DNA from: Eledone cirrhosa
Lineage: Eukaryota > Mollusca > Cephalopoda > Octopoda > Eledonidae
Assembly: GCA_964016885.1 (NCBI GenBank)
Contig: OZ024742.1
Location: 3,299,775-3,363,774 of the forward strand
Length of the DNA stretch: 64,000 bases
Direction of reading: 5' to 3'
Below, piece after piece: positions 49,916 to 62,447 of the stretch. A model generated the notes under the pieces. That model was given only the letters and a program-made list of their open reading frames with translations, searched no databases and was not told where the DNA came from. Position numbers and translations under genes: made by a program. Within the stretch, counting starts at the first letter, position 1. Every line of letters starts with the position of its first letter.

Positions 49916-50540
49916 AAACATCTTACCAAACAGACAGAATATATTAGATCTTTGTTGGTTTTATTCAATGAACAAATAAAATTATTTCTGAGGTCAGCAT
50001 AAGACCTATTTCTTCCCTAAAATAATCCTTCATTCATAATATTCTTTTCCATCCAAAACTGAAATCTACCTTCCTCTACCCATAATTTAAGGTTCTTCTA
50101 CTACTATATTACTATCTTGACCCTCACTATCTCTCTATTGGTCAATTCAAAACCTGTTCCCAAACAGACCTATTGTATTGAATCTTTGTTTTTTTCAATA
50201 AACAAATATCATTATTTCTGAAGACAGCATATATATGTGTAGGTATGTATATTCCCTCTAATAGTTTGTATAAATATTGTACATAGATCTATAGAATATG
50301 CATACCAACTCTAACACATATATATCCTAGAAACGATCGTAAAATGATGAATTTTTTAAATATAAGGTACTGTTTCTTTGTTTATTCATTATTTTATTAA
50401 TTTATCTTGACTCTGTTTTCCGTTTATTTTTCACCGAAAGTAGTTTTTGAATGCATCCTCTTTTCATGATATCCGGATTACATTGAGTTCTTCATACGGA
50501 TTGGACACTACCGTAAACTTTTGGTAGATTTATCTACATA
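49916..50540 (+). mobile_element. Unpaired tail of the foldback PLE
   Basis: Corresponds to the outer part of the 19808-22690 foldback (for example AAACAGACCTATTGTATTG, GATATCCGGATTACATTGAG). Ends at a TA tract. Confidence 0.75.
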
Positions 50541-50559
50541 TATATATATATATATAACA

Positions 50560-50700
50560 TATGTATGTATGAATCAATAACTCGTGAGGGAGTTACCGGA
50601 GCGCTGCCTTGTTGTGGGTGGCGTTTTGAGGGCATTTTAAAACTTGGTGAAGCCCATCTCTCCAGGTTTTCTTCCACGGAAAGATAGAAATAGAATGGAA
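50560..50700. other. Spacer upstream of SINE
   Basis: No feature recognised. A 65-codon minus frame across 50637-50834 overlaps the SINE. Confidence 0.4.
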
Positions 50701-50704
50701 GTGA

Positions 50705-50850
50705 GAAAGCGGTATAGAGGAAAGATCGACCCGAGTACTAGACTGGTACTTTTTCCTTCGACTTTGAATGGATGAAAGATAAAGTTGACTTCGGTGGGAT
50801 TTGAACTGAGAGAACAGAGAGCCGTTCTAACCACTCTACTATTCTATCTG
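50705..50850 (-). mobile_element. tRNA-derived SINE, source of the minisatellite
   Basis: Antisense body 'gactggtactttttccttcg', GGATGAAAGATAAAGTTGAC and B-box complement GGGATTTGAACTGAG, then GCCGTTCTAACCACTCTACT corresponding to the A-box region. Confidence 0.75.
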
Positions 50851-51594
50851 ACGTTCTAACCACTCTACTATTCTATCTGACGTTCTAACCACTCTACCAT
50901 TCTATCTGACGTTCTAACGACTCTACCATTCTATCTGACGTTCTAACGACTCTACCATTCTATCTGACGTTCTAACCACTCTACCATTCTATCTAACGTT
51001 CTAACCACTCTACCATTCTATCTGACGTTCTAACGACTCTACCATTCTATCTGACGTTCTAACCACTCTATCATTCTATCTGACGTTCTAACCACTCTAC
51101 CCTTCTATCTAACGTTCGAACCACTCTACCATTCTATCTGACGTTCAAACCACTCTACCATTCTATCTGACGTTCTAACCACTCTACCATTCTATCTGAC
51201 GTTCTAACCACTCTACCATTCTATCTGACGTTCTAACCACTCTACTATTCTATCTGACGTTCTAACCACTCTACTATTCTATCTGACGTTCTAACCACTA
51301 TACTATTCTATCTGACGTTCTAACCACTCTACCATTCTATCAGACGTTCTAACCGCTCTACCATTCTATCTGACGTTCTAACCACTCTACTATACTATCT
51401 GACGTTCTAACCACTCTACCATTCTATCAGACGTTCTAACCGCTCTACCATTCTATCTGACGTTCTAATCACTCTACTGTTCTATCTGACGTTCTAACCA
51501 CTCTACTATTCTATCTGACGTTCTAACCACTCTACCATTCTATCTGACATTCTAACCACTCTACCATTCTATCTGACGTTCTAACGACTCTACC
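50824..51594. repeat. 29-bp minisatellite, about 26.6 copies
   Basis: Unit GTTCTAACCACTCTACCATT then CTATCTGAC. Variants: ACCACT or ACGACT, CTACTATT or CTACCATT, rare CAGAC. The first unit is continuous with the SINE at 50705, so the array grew from the SINE's tRNA-like head. No spacers, so not a CRISPR. Confidence 0.95.
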
Positions 51595-51599
51595 AATTC

Positions 51600-52025
51600 G
51601 CAACCCAACAACAGATGTATAGACATACATAACACTTCAGAAGAGAAGATGTCAGTGAGGATTAAATTCAATCGACATCATCAAGTACGCAACAGAATAT
51701 TTGCTTAATTGATAATTGTGATTGCGTATGGGTTATAATTACTTATCAGGGAACAGAGCAATCAATTCTTGTCTTGCATAATGGTGTAATTATAAGCATA
51801 AGTCAACAAATATTGTGATGCCAGGTCTAGCATTTCTTTGTCCCTTCATTTCAAGAAGTGTGTGAGTGCATATATATTTGAATAGAAAAACTGAAACTAT
51901 TAACTAGTCATGCATATGCATAGTGCTACAGATAATTGAATATATAAACGGACTGGTAAATCTGTCTCTCCATCACATCTATTTTCTAGGCGATCGAGAA
52001 AACGAAGACTACATCTTCTATATTG

Positions 52026-52056
<31 letters not shown>

Positions 52057-52316
52057 GTAAGTAAGATTCATATTCAGTATTGTAGAAATATATACACTCA
52101 CATATATATATCTATATATATATATATATATATATATACACTCACAAACTTACACATATACACAAGCACACACACCCCACACACACACATAAATATGCAC
52201 ATATTAGCACTACGTAATTACATACAAAACGTAATTACATACAAATGTAAACAGAAACCTAATCAATTATTATTTAATGATTTTCAACTAAACCCGTCGC
52301 CGGTTTCCCAATCAAT

Positions 52317-52328
<12 letters not shown>
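51600..52328. other. Spacer with short TA/CA tracts
   Basis: AT-rich; (TA)n at 52028-52055 and 52110-52135, CA-rich at 52140-52190. No gene. Confidence 0.5.
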
Positions 52329-52351
<23 letters not shown>

Positions 52352-52357
<6 letters not shown>

Positions 52358-54058
52358 GAAAAATTGAACAGGGACAGAACAGAGAGGCAGTACGATAAAT
52401 GTTTATTAAATTCACGCTCAGGAGAGTGGGGGGTACATGGGGGACGACGTTTCGGGCATAAGCCCTTCTTCAGGTGAGAAGTGTGTGGGAACAGAGTTCA
52501 AAAGGTGTGTAGGGGAGTGGTGGAGAGACATATAGCGAAAGGAAATGGTGCAAATGAAAAATTAACAAATAAAGACAAAAATATAATAAATAATAAATAA
52601 AAATAAAGCATGATCAAAATACAAGGAATGAGAAAATTTAAAAATAAAAGCATGATCAAAAGAAACTGAAATTAAAAGGGGGGTAAACAGGTGGTGGAAG
52701 GGTGTGGTGTGAGTAGGGGTGGTGGCGGGTGGAGTGGGAGAGGGAGACGGGGTGTCCGAGCGGGGAGGGCTGAAGGTGGTGTGTGTGGTTAGGTGTGCGT
52801 GTGTGTGTGTATGTGTGTATGTGAAAGTGAGGGTTGGGGGAAGAACGGGGTTGCATGTTCAGGAAGGTGTGTGTGGGGGGTGATTTTGTGGGTCGGAGGG
52901 TATGTGCGTGTGTGGATAGGGGGTGGGGGGTGGAGGGAGAGGAATCAGGAGGCTGAGGGTGTAAATATGTGGTGGGAAGCACGTGTGTGTGGTTTAAGCG
53001 TGTTGTGGGTGTAGGTGGCGTGTGGATAAAAAAATGTTTGGGGGTGTGTGTGTGGGTGAGTTATATAGGTGATGGTGTAAGAGGATGGTTGAAAAGTTGG
53101 TAAGTTACACGGATGTTAGGAGATTTTGGTTAGAAGTCAATAACGCGTGTGGGTAATCCAAGAAGCGGTGGTCGGAAGAGGAGAGATGTGGGGTGCGCGC
53201 GCAACAGGAAGTGGTCAGCAGTGGAAGTGCTGTGGTCAGTTGGTGCTGAGACAGTGGTCGGAAGGGCATAGCAGCAGTCGGCGGAATGGTAGGGAGGCGA
53301 GGATGGGTAAGTGTGAGAGTTGGAGTGAGGAGGGTGTGTGTGTGTGTGTATTAGTAGGGGTTTTAGTGGGATGAGTGAGTGTGGAGCGGGGAGAGAAGGG
53401 TGTGTGTGGTTCTATGGAGGGAGTGTGGTGTACTGGTGTGTGTGTAGTTTGGTGAAGAGGTGTTAATGGGTGTTAGTATACGGGAGGTGGGGAGGGGTGG
53501 AATGCAGGTGTGAGTGGGGGTTAGTGGGGGTAGGGTGTGTAGAGTTGGTGGTGTACGAGGGTGTGTGGGTACGTGTGCGTGGGGTTGGAGGGTGTTAGTG
53601 ATGTTAGTTGCGTGTGGGGTGGGTGGTGTAAGTGGGTGCGTGTGTGCGTGTGATAAGGAGGGCGGAGGAGAAAAGGGGAGGGAAGGGATGTTAGTATGTT
53701 AGTTGGGGAAGGGTGGTCAGATGAGGGGTGGAGTGGAGGTGTTAGTATTGTTAGTGTGGGGTGGGCGGTGAAAAGGAGGGGTGTGTTAGTGGTGTTAGTG
53801 GCGGATAAGTGTGGGGAGAGGGGGGCGGTCGAACGCTAAAGGAATAAGGGTGGGGAGTTCAGGCCGGGGGGAGTGTGGGTCTGTAAGATGAAGATAGTGC
53901 GTTGTTCGACCGTAAGGCGATGGGCGGGTGTTCCGTGGCACTGGAGTAGGCCACAGACTGTGAGATGGCGTGCGGAGTGTCCAGGGCCACCAAAGTGGCG
54001 GGCGATGGGGGAACTGCCCCCGAGACGAATATCCCGGAGGTGCTCCGTGACGGGAGGA
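52352..54058 (-). mobile_element. 5'-truncated copy of the GC-rich PLE
   Basis: Complement of the 3' half of 26342-29873. On minus: a GIY-YIG remnant from STEHLRDIRLGG-like text through RHFGGPGHSARHLTVCGLLQ and VEQRTIFILQTH to the stop near 53841, then the C-rich 3' UTR, the hammerhead-like core (52450-52473) and the terminus AATAAACATTTATCGTACTG. It is cut within GIY-YIG at 54058. The terminus abuts (TA)n at 52329-52355. Confidence 0.9.
52450..52473 (-). ncRNA. Hammerhead-like core of the GC-rich PLE, second copy
   Basis: Minus strand CUGAAGA, A, GGGC-UUAU-GCCC, GAAA, CGUCGUC. Differs from 29753-29776 only at the variable N of CUGANGA (A for G). Confidence 0.55.
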
Positions 54059-54088
54059 GAGAACTATATATATATATATATATATATT

Positions 54089-54167
<79 letters not shown>

Positions 54168-54223
54168 TTATATATATATATATTTATAAATATATATATA
54201 TATATATATAGTTCTCTCCTCCC
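54053..54223. repeat. TA palindrome with 13-bp inverted flanks
   Basis: GGGAGGAGAGAAC, then about 145 bp of TA/TTTATA, then GTTCTCTCCTCCC. The left flank lies at the broken end of the GC-rich PLE and the right flank at the start of the next PLE fragment. Confidence 0.85.
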
Positions 54224-54831
54224 TTCTCACTCAACGTTAAAACCAATGTAGGAAAAAAATGTCTAGCCCTCTTAGATAGACACTTTCCCATAGGTCATAA
54301 ATACCACTCCATCTTTAACCGACACAAAGTTAAACTAGGATACTCCTGCGCTAAGAACATGAAGGCCCACATCACCAGCAGCCCTAGGAGCAACACCCCT
54401 CCAGGGTGCTCTTGCCGTAAGCCTGAAGCTTGCCCCCTTCAACAGCAATGCAACACACCAGCTGTAATTTATGAAGCTGTGGTCAGTTCCAACCGACCAA
54501 ACCAACCACAGCAGGTCAAATCTTATGTGGGCATGGCGGAAGGCCGATTTAAGGAACGTTTCCTGAACCACCAGTCGACCTTTAGGTACCCGGACAGACG
54601 TTCATCCACGAAACTCGCGAGCCACGTATGCTCCCTCGAGGACTCAGGTATAGACTACTCCATTCAGTGGAAAGCCATCACTAAGTCCAAGCCATACGCA
54701 AGGGGAAATCCGTCGTGTGGACTGAGTATTGACGATCTCTTTTAAAGAGATTATGCAATAGTGATTGCCTAAACACGAGAAATTAATATTTGAGGCGTTT
54801 TCCACACGTCACAAAACACCTATTGCATAAC
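54212..54831 (+). pseudogene. Class B PLE, C-terminal part
   Basis: From the TA boundary: [54 protein letters not shown]. Cysteine cluster CSCRKPEACPLQQQC, then GIY-YIG VIYEAVV, KSYVGMAEGRFKERFLNHQ and STKLASHVCSLEDSGIDY. The frame stops at 54743; the remainder (ending KTPIA) lies in another frame to about 54831. More GC-balanced codons than the 47396 copy, so a separate lineage. Confidence 0.82.
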
Positions 54832-55160
54832 TACAAAGCTCCGGATTGAATCATTGTAATTTTCTTATCAACTAAAACCTTTTCGGACTTTCGCTGTTAT
54901 ATCCCTTACACCTCTCGCACGCATTCTAGTATTGTCTGTGTGAAGTGACCGGTTTCTGCACATGCGCGTTCGTACGGTTGTCCTCCCTGTTCCTATAACC
55001 ATACCCATTACGAGCTGAGGATCCGCTAAGGTGAAACAATTGTTCTAGGTATGGTGAACTAACTGTTGTGTAACCACTTCTATATATATACATATATATA
55101 TATATATAAGCTTCATACGAAATACAGAAAATTACCTCCTGGGGAATGTTCCATGACATA
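54832..55160 (+). other. Probable 3' UTR of the preceding PLE
   Basis: No domain; mixed composition. A TA tract at 55080-55108 follows. Confidence 0.4.
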
Positions 55161-55179
55161 ATTCATGTGGTTAGATATA

Positions 55180-55325
55180 TATATATATATATATGAATGT
55201 ATAGTATATTTGGCAATATACTCTATGTTTAATAACAACACCAACACAAACAACAAATGTTTTTAATCAAACATACAGCATATTGCCAAATATACTATAA
55301 ATATATTCATGTATACATCGGTATT
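55180..55325. repeat. Small foldback
   Basis: GTATAGTATATTTGGCAATA and its complement TATTGCCAAATATACTAT(A) flank about 60 bp. Architecture matches the foldbacks at 16090 and 60031. Confidence 0.7.
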
Positions 55326-55339
55326 TCAGACCACCAATA

Positions 55340-56110
<771 letters not shown>

Positions 56111-56928
56111 TCAACAGTTCAGGTACCTGAAAACGCGCCTCATTACAACCAGGCCCTCAAGCGGAATGGCTTCCGGGAGGAAATATCCTTTTATCCAGCT
56201 TCCCTTAGCGGATCCAGCAGACGACACCGCCGCTGACACAACGTAACGTGGTTCAATCCTCCCCATAATGCCGAGGTGGCAACACCTATCAGGAAAATCT
56301 TTTTTATACTCCTCGAAAACACTTTCCACTACAACACCGCTACCACAATATAATCAACAAAAACACCATCAAACTCTCCTACAGCATCACACCTAACTTC
56401 GCACAAAACATCGTCTCCTCAAAACAACAAAAAACTCAACCCCTATGGAAGAAATAACCTAGACATCAGTGGAGAGCCGACCAGGAGGTGTAACTGCCCT
56501 GATAGATCTACGTGCCCCCTCAAAAACAAATGCCGAGAACGTAACGTGATCTACCAGTGCAACGTGAGGACGGACACCTCCAACAAAGCTTGTATAGGAT
56601 TATCCGCGTGTGACTTCAAGACCCGGCTCTACCAACACCGAAATACTTTCCGAAACCCGGTCCGGCGACATGCCACTACACTTTCGGGCCACAACTGGGA
56701 CCTCCAAGATAATAATATAACTTACAATCTCACTTGGAGCTTACTGTCCAAAGCTAACTCTTACACGGGAGGACGCCGTCCGTGTAACTTATGCTCTGGA
56801 AAATATTACAAATGCTGTTTTCGAAGGACCAACTCCTAAAAAAGAAAGAGGAACTGGTAACCGCATGCAAACACGGATTGCGTAGGACTTACCTCGCCCT
56901 CAAACCCCATAATGACCCGGCTGGGTAG
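56111..56928 (+). pseudogene. Class B PLE, C-terminal part, heavily broken
   Basis: HYNQALKRNGFREE, stop, VTWFNPPHNAEVATPIRKIF, frame change near 56332, HRYHNIINKNTIKLSYSITP, frame change, cysteine cluster CNCPDRSTCPLKNKC, GIY-YIG RNVIYQCNVRTDTSNKACIG (the catalytic-face tyrosine of YIG replaced by C), DFKTRLYQHRNTF, then a final shift and KKKEELVTACKHGLRR to the stop at 56926. Multiple lesions and the Y-to-C change argue it is long dead. Confidence 0.8.
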
Positions 56929-57735
56929 ACAAGGGCTGATACACCCCTACTTGCCGAATAAGTTAGGGGAAACCCCAGCTTACTTAAGTAGATGCATCTC
57001 TTTTCTTTTCTTTTCCTCTCTGACTTCTTCATCCCCCTGTCTCATCCTATCACTTCCTTCCACCCCCTATTTTCTTCCTCGTCTGCTATTCCACTTCGCC
57101 TACCCCGATGCAGCCCATCGGACCTCTGTAACATCAGTTCCCCCACCCCTGTAATCTTAAGATAGAGTTGGACGAACACGTTTTACTAACTACTTATAGC
57201 AGACGTGTAAAACCCCTTTAATTCTGTATCAGTTCTGGTACTACTCAATTTCTACAAATGTTTTCTATTTTCAACTTATTAACCTGTAATTGTAAGATAG
57301 CATTGTGATTTTTTTTATTCATTTCTTACTATCTAATTTTATATATATATATATTTTTTTTATTTATTTCTATTATCTTTTATTATCTCCTACTCTCATT
57401 CGATTTACCTATTCTATAACCTCCCTCCTCCACTTCATACTCTATCCTCAGAATCTGCTGTATACATATCACTTTTAACGCTTGACCGCTCCTGTCACTC
57501 CTCTATTGTTCTACAGGTAAGTTCAGCCACCCCTACCTCCCACCAGATACCATGATAGACATATATGTGTTTACAACAAATTTTAACCAATCCTCTTGAC
57601 AACTACAATCTTCCCATATAAGGAAGTACCCCCTTGAAAAGTTCGGCTATTTATTCACCAGGTTAAAAATTCTAATTTAGTCCAGAAATAGCCGTCGAAA
57701 CGGCTTGAGCTCTGCCGTCGGGGTCATACTTTTTC
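56929..57735 (+). mobile_element. 3' UTR of the preceding PLE
   Basis: Pyrimidine-rich; ends ATAGCCGTCGAAACGGCTTG, then AGCTCTGCCGTCGGGGTC, the terminus duplicated as the palindrome at 16321-16426. Abuts (TA)n. Confidence 0.6.
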
Positions 57736-57936
<201 letters not shown>

Positions 57937-58004
57937 CAAATAACGAAACGAAATTAAATTTCGTTTCGTTTGTAACTCACTTTTGTATGACTGACGCTTA
58001 AACA

Positions 58005-58236
58005 ATTAAGTCAAAAATGTACATCCGCATATGTATACTGAAATACTAGTATGCATATGAATACACACACAGTATGACTCTAAAAACCGGTTTGTCTGTG
58101 TGTTTACATACAGAATAGCTGGATTCTCACAGTAAAGTAACCAGTGAAAGACTTGATACATCTACATATGTATACGTGTGTGTATTCATATGCATACTAG
58201 TATTTCAGTATACATATGCGGATGTACATTTTTGAC

Positions 58237-58241
<5 letters not shown>
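58005..58241. mobile_element. Foldback element, arms about 65 bp
   Basis: Arms 58005-58070 and 58176-58241 are perfect or near-perfect complements (ACTAGTATGCATATGAATAC against its complement). The 105-bp interior has no ORF. (TA)n follows at 58242-58290. Confidence 0.85.
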
Positions 58242-58294
<53 letters not shown>

Positions 58295-58335
58295 TTGCGA
58301 GGTTTTTTATATGAAATCGTGTGTCGAAACAAATA

Positions 58336-59992
58336 TTGTTATACTTGGGGAGGGTCATATTTGTGTAATATTGCCAGAATTAATAACAGAACACACTCAC
58401 TGTTTGGTTGGTTTTCGCTTTTTGCCATAACCTCAATGGCAAAAAAGACTCCGATGGGAAGGTGAATTGGGTGGACCAAAGCTATACGGACCCCCAAAAA
58501 CAATGATCAGGTAAGAAAAATGGTCGCACATGCAATAGGGGCTAGTATCAAAACTACCGTAAAGGGCCACATATTCAAGTTCAACGAGAAGATCTACACC
58601 CAAAATGAGGGAGCAGCCTTTGGTGTCAGCATAGCTGGTGGTGTTGCCAAACTTTTTATGGTATGGTGGGAAAGGAGACTTAAAGATCTCCTTAACGAGA
58701 GCTCGATAGACCTCATCATGTACTCTCGTTACGTAGAAGATATCAATATAGTTATAAGAACATCCCCACTAGAGAGCACTAACAAGTTTAATTTAGAACG
58801 TAGTACAATGGAAAGCATCCAGCAGATAGCTAATTCCATACACCAGAGTATAACTGTAACTATCGACTACCCTTCCAAACACCCTAACAATAGACTACCA
58901 GAGATACCAGAGTGTCATGTTTGTGGACGCTACTCCTGGAGGGAAATTAGCTAACCAGTGTAGAAAGGCCCTGAGAAAGACCCACTTAAAGATTAAGGTG
59001 GTAGAAAAGCGAGGAACCACCATAAAATCCCTGATCAGCAAAACCTACCCTTTTAAGAAAACCCACTGTACTAATAGGAAATGTATCATATGTAAGGTAA
59101 ACCCCCGGATAAACTGTAAAACTAGAAACGTAGTCTATAGCATAAGATGTACAGAGGGTACTTGCAGAAGCATGACAGCAACATACATAGACGAAACAGC
59201 TCGTAGCATAGGTGAAAGGATAGACCAACACTGGGGGGAACTAAAAGGACGAAAAAACGGGTCAGTTCTTCACGAACATGCCAGACAACAACACGACAGT
59301 AACATAGACAACATAGAAATTAGAATAATATCTAAACATAGAAATGACCCAACAGATAGGTGAATCAGAGAGGCCAGTGAAATAGAACTTAGAAAGCCAA
59401 GACTAAACAGAAAGAATGAATGGAATAACAACAACACCCAAACAAACAACACTGACCTAAGAGAAGTATAAATAAATAAATAAATAGATAAATAAATAAA
59501 TAAATAAATAAATATACAAGCACAATAACAACAAACACATATAAACACACACTGGTAAACATGGAATACATTAACCAATACACAGTCACCCAATCACGAA
59601 CACACATCAAACAAAACACTATACACACACGCAAACGCATGCGCGAAGAAGACGAAATAAAATAAACAAACAAACACATAAATAAATATATATATAAACA
59701 GACTAAATAAAGATGGCGTAGACATACAAGGTAACGGGAGGAAACAATAGCACCACTGACGTAACAACTTTGATAAACTATATATATATGTCTTTGTGTC
59801 TATATTGTATCTGTATTATTTTTGACCGTTGGTCAGTCAATGGCAACATTGAGGACCGAATAAATTAGATTACCAATATAAAAGCCACAGAAGAGAAAAG
59901 CGAAAACCAACCAAACAGTGAATGTGTTCTGTTATTCATTCTGGCAATATTACACAAATATGACCTTCCCCAAGTATAACAATATATACATA
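58336..59992 (+). mobile_element. YVDD-family PLE bounded by inverted termini
   Basis: The left end ATTGTTATACTTGGGGAGGG and right end ACCTTCCCCAAGTATAACAAT are complementary over about 90-95 bp (58336-58424 and 59898-59992). Inside are RT and GIY-YIG remnants, a (AAAT)n run at 59470-59515 and a 3' end with CACTGACG. The element sits between TA-rich tracts. Confidence 0.85.
58425..59470 (+). pseudogene. PLE RT (YVED) + GIY-YIG, internally deleted
   Basis: RT: VAHAIGASIKTTVKGHIFKF, NEKIYTQNEGAAFGVSIAGG (motif B), SRYVEDINIVIRTSP with the first catalytic Asp of YVDD changed to Glu, STMESIQQIANSIHQSITVT. A deletion near 58905 removes the thumb and shifts frame; then YQSVMFVDATPGGKLANQC. The linker is CTNRKCIICKV. 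GIY-YIG reads NVVYSIRCTEGTCRSMTATY then IDETARSIGERIDQHW, where YIG has become YID. TGA at 59361 precedes IREASEIELRKPRLNRKN. Both catalytic domains are damaged. Confidence 0.85.
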
Positions 59993-60030
59993 TACACATA
60001 TATATATATACACAAATACATATATATATA

Positions 60031-60436
60031 TTAATTAGAATTGTTGCTCTGAAATAGCTATATATATATGAATGTATATATAGTGTATTTTGCAATACAC
60101 TGTATGCTTAATAAAAAGCATTTTGAAGACCTTATGCTATTGTTTTAGAGTAGTGACAGACACACTTACTTTAATTTCTATAAGAACCAAAACATCCAGG
60201 TTTTTCAGCAAACGGGAGGAGTAGTTGGCTTTGATAAGCATCAATAAATGCAGAAACAAGGATTGTCAGCTTTATCTCCCCCTGTTTGCTGAAATTAAAG
60301 TAAGTGAGTCTGTCACTACTCTACAACAATAGCATAAGGTCTTCAAAATGCTTTTTATTAAGCATACAGTGTATTGTAAAATACACTATTTATACATTCA
60401 TATATATATAGCTATTTCAGAGCAACAATTCTAATT
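60031..60436. mobile_element. Foldback element, arms about 145 bp
   Basis: Left arm 60031-60180 and right arm 60291-60436: GCTCTGAAATAGCTATATAT, CAATACACTGTATGCTTAAT and their complements. The loop contains AACAAACGGGAGGAGTAG-like text. No ORF; a non-autonomous DNA element. Confidence 0.85.
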
Positions 60437-60492
60437 TTTAATTTCTGCTTGACCGGCAACCGCTCTGTATAATCAGTTCCTGATTATTTACT

Positions 60493-60737
60493 AGAATTCT
60501 ATAAGAACCAAAACATCCAGGTTTTTCAACAAACGGGAGGAGTAGTTGGCTTTGATAAGCATCAATAAATGCAGAAATAAGGTCTTATCAGCTTTATCTC
60601 CCCCTGTTTGCTGAAATTAAAGTAAGTGAGTCTGTCACTACTCTAAAACAATAGCATAAGGTCTTCAAAATGCTTTTTATGAAGCATACAGTGTATTGCA
60701 AAATACACTATATATACATTCATATATATATATATAT
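60493..60737 (+). mobile_element. Partial second copy of the foldback
   Basis: Repeats the loop and right arm of 60031-60436 (AACCAAAACATCCAGGTTTT to ACACTATATATACATTCA), lacking the left arm. The two right arms differ at few positions. Confidence 0.8.
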
Positions 60738-61589
60738 GCAGAAGTTATATTTAATTTGTGGGGATTCAACAAGCTTAAAAGTTTTATAACTGATATAAAA
60801 CACTCAACAGATAACTGGATTAAATATTCAATATATTAATAAATGGAAGCTATATTTATAAAACCATAATTATTTTATTATATATATTTCAAGGGCTACC
60901 AAGGCAATTTTGGTGCGCTTTCATCGGATAAAATACAAAATATGTTTCATAAATGTTGACATGCCCGTAGAAAAACAACCTTGACGGTTCGCTGGATAGG
61001 GGAATACATTTTTTATTGAGGGTAATTCAAAGTTTTGTGTGAGTATGTAAATGAATGTCTGAAAAAATTGAAAGAACAACCGTTTATTTAAATTATACTG
61101 TTGGAAGAAGAGAGAGAAAAAAGAGAGAGAAAAGGAGAAAGAAAAAGAGAAAAAAGGGGGAGAAAGAAAGAAAGAGAGAAAAAAATTATATGCAGAGTAA
61201 TAGTGAAAAAAATGAAGGGACGAGCGAAAGATTAAGCTTTTCCGAGGATGAGTACGTAAATCGTAAATATATCATGCTTTTATGCTATGTTTATATTAAA
61301 AATAATGATGAATTAAAAAATAATGTTAAATTAAAAAATAGAGATATATTACAATAAATGATTTAAAAGTATAATGTTTTACATTGGAAAAATATTGAAA
61401 ATCAAGTTTTGTTATTAGTTATTATGAGATAAGTTCGACAAAAATATATTTAGCCAGAATTTGTTACCGGTTGTAAATCAAATCTTAAATACTTAGCAAA
61501 ATTACAAAGGTTACGAAAAATTACGGGAGTTTACAAAGATTAAATAATTAATTAAAAGTATATACTAAAACCATTTAAAATTCTGACTA

Positions 61590-61655
61590 AAAATTCAGAC
61601 TATAAAAATTAAGACTATAAAAATTAAGACTATAAAAATTAAGACTATAAAAAAC
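61590..61655. repeat. Short tandem repeat, 16 bp
   Basis: About four copies of ACTATAAAAATTAAG-type units. Confidence 0.85.
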
Positions 61656-62047
61656 CATAAAGAAGTTTTAAGAGAATTTTTTAAGATCTCAAAAAGACTC
61701 CAAAGATACACAAACATCTTTTTTAAAATCTTTTAAAATGTTTAAAGACTTCATAAATTATAATTAAAACCTAAAATTATTCAAAAATATAAAGAAGTAT
61801 TAAGAAATATTTGAAAATAGTTAAATATTTAAAATATTAAAAATATTTAAAAGTGTTTAAAATATTGAAAATATAAAATTCAAAAAATATATTAAAATAT
61901 TAGTTTACCCAAAAAGAATAGTTTTTATAATTTAAAAAACATTTTTTTTTTAAATCGTTGAAATATTTTTAAATTTTCATAAAAGTTTTTTTAAGTTTCA
62001 AGTAATCATTCCAAAAAGATTATGAGATATATTGGAAGTAAGATAGA

Positions 62048-62112
62048 TAAAGGTAAAAATAAAGGTAAAAATAAAGGTAAAAATAAAGGTAAAAATAAAG
62101 GTAAAAATAAAG
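62048..62112. repeat. 12-bp tandem repeat
   Basis: About five copies of AAAGGTAAAAAT. Confidence 0.9.
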
Positions 62113-62447
62113 ATAATTATGAAGTAGAAATATTAAAATGTAAAGGTTTTAAGAAGTAAATTAGAAATTTAAGAAGTGTATTATATATATTTACGAAGTA
62201 AACGATATTAAAATTAGAATTACATTAAATTTCTGAAACAATGGATATAATTTAAGAAATGAGATTATAGGTGTTTGGATAGAGTAAACCATATGTAAGG
62301 AAGTTTAAGCGTGTAATTACATTTTATATATATATCTAAAAGTTGAATTTAAACGATGTTTACAAGAACTATATAAATTATTACGCAAATTAATGGAGTT
62401 ATATATATATATACATCAAAATAAATATATGAGAAAAATCAACGTAC

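Larger units (their letters stand above)
60740..62440. other. Very AT-rich spacer
   Basis: A-rich and T-rich without long TA tracts. A 100-codon frame at 61055-61357 is an artefact of A/G-rich text (RREKK and KKN runs). No gene recognised. Confidence 0.5.

Noticed and set aside
50824..51594. 29-bp repeats of CRISPR-like length
   Set aside because: Units are directly tandem without unique spacers, the DNA is eukaryotic, and the unit derives from an adjacent SINE.
59738..59775. CACTGACGTAACAACTTTG as a further hammerhead core
   Set aside because: The stem II region and GAAA are deleted; only the family relationship to 46152-46179 remains.
61055..61357. 100-codon frame with lysine/arginine-rich start
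   Set aside because: Encoded by A/G-rich simple sequence in a spacer; no motif.
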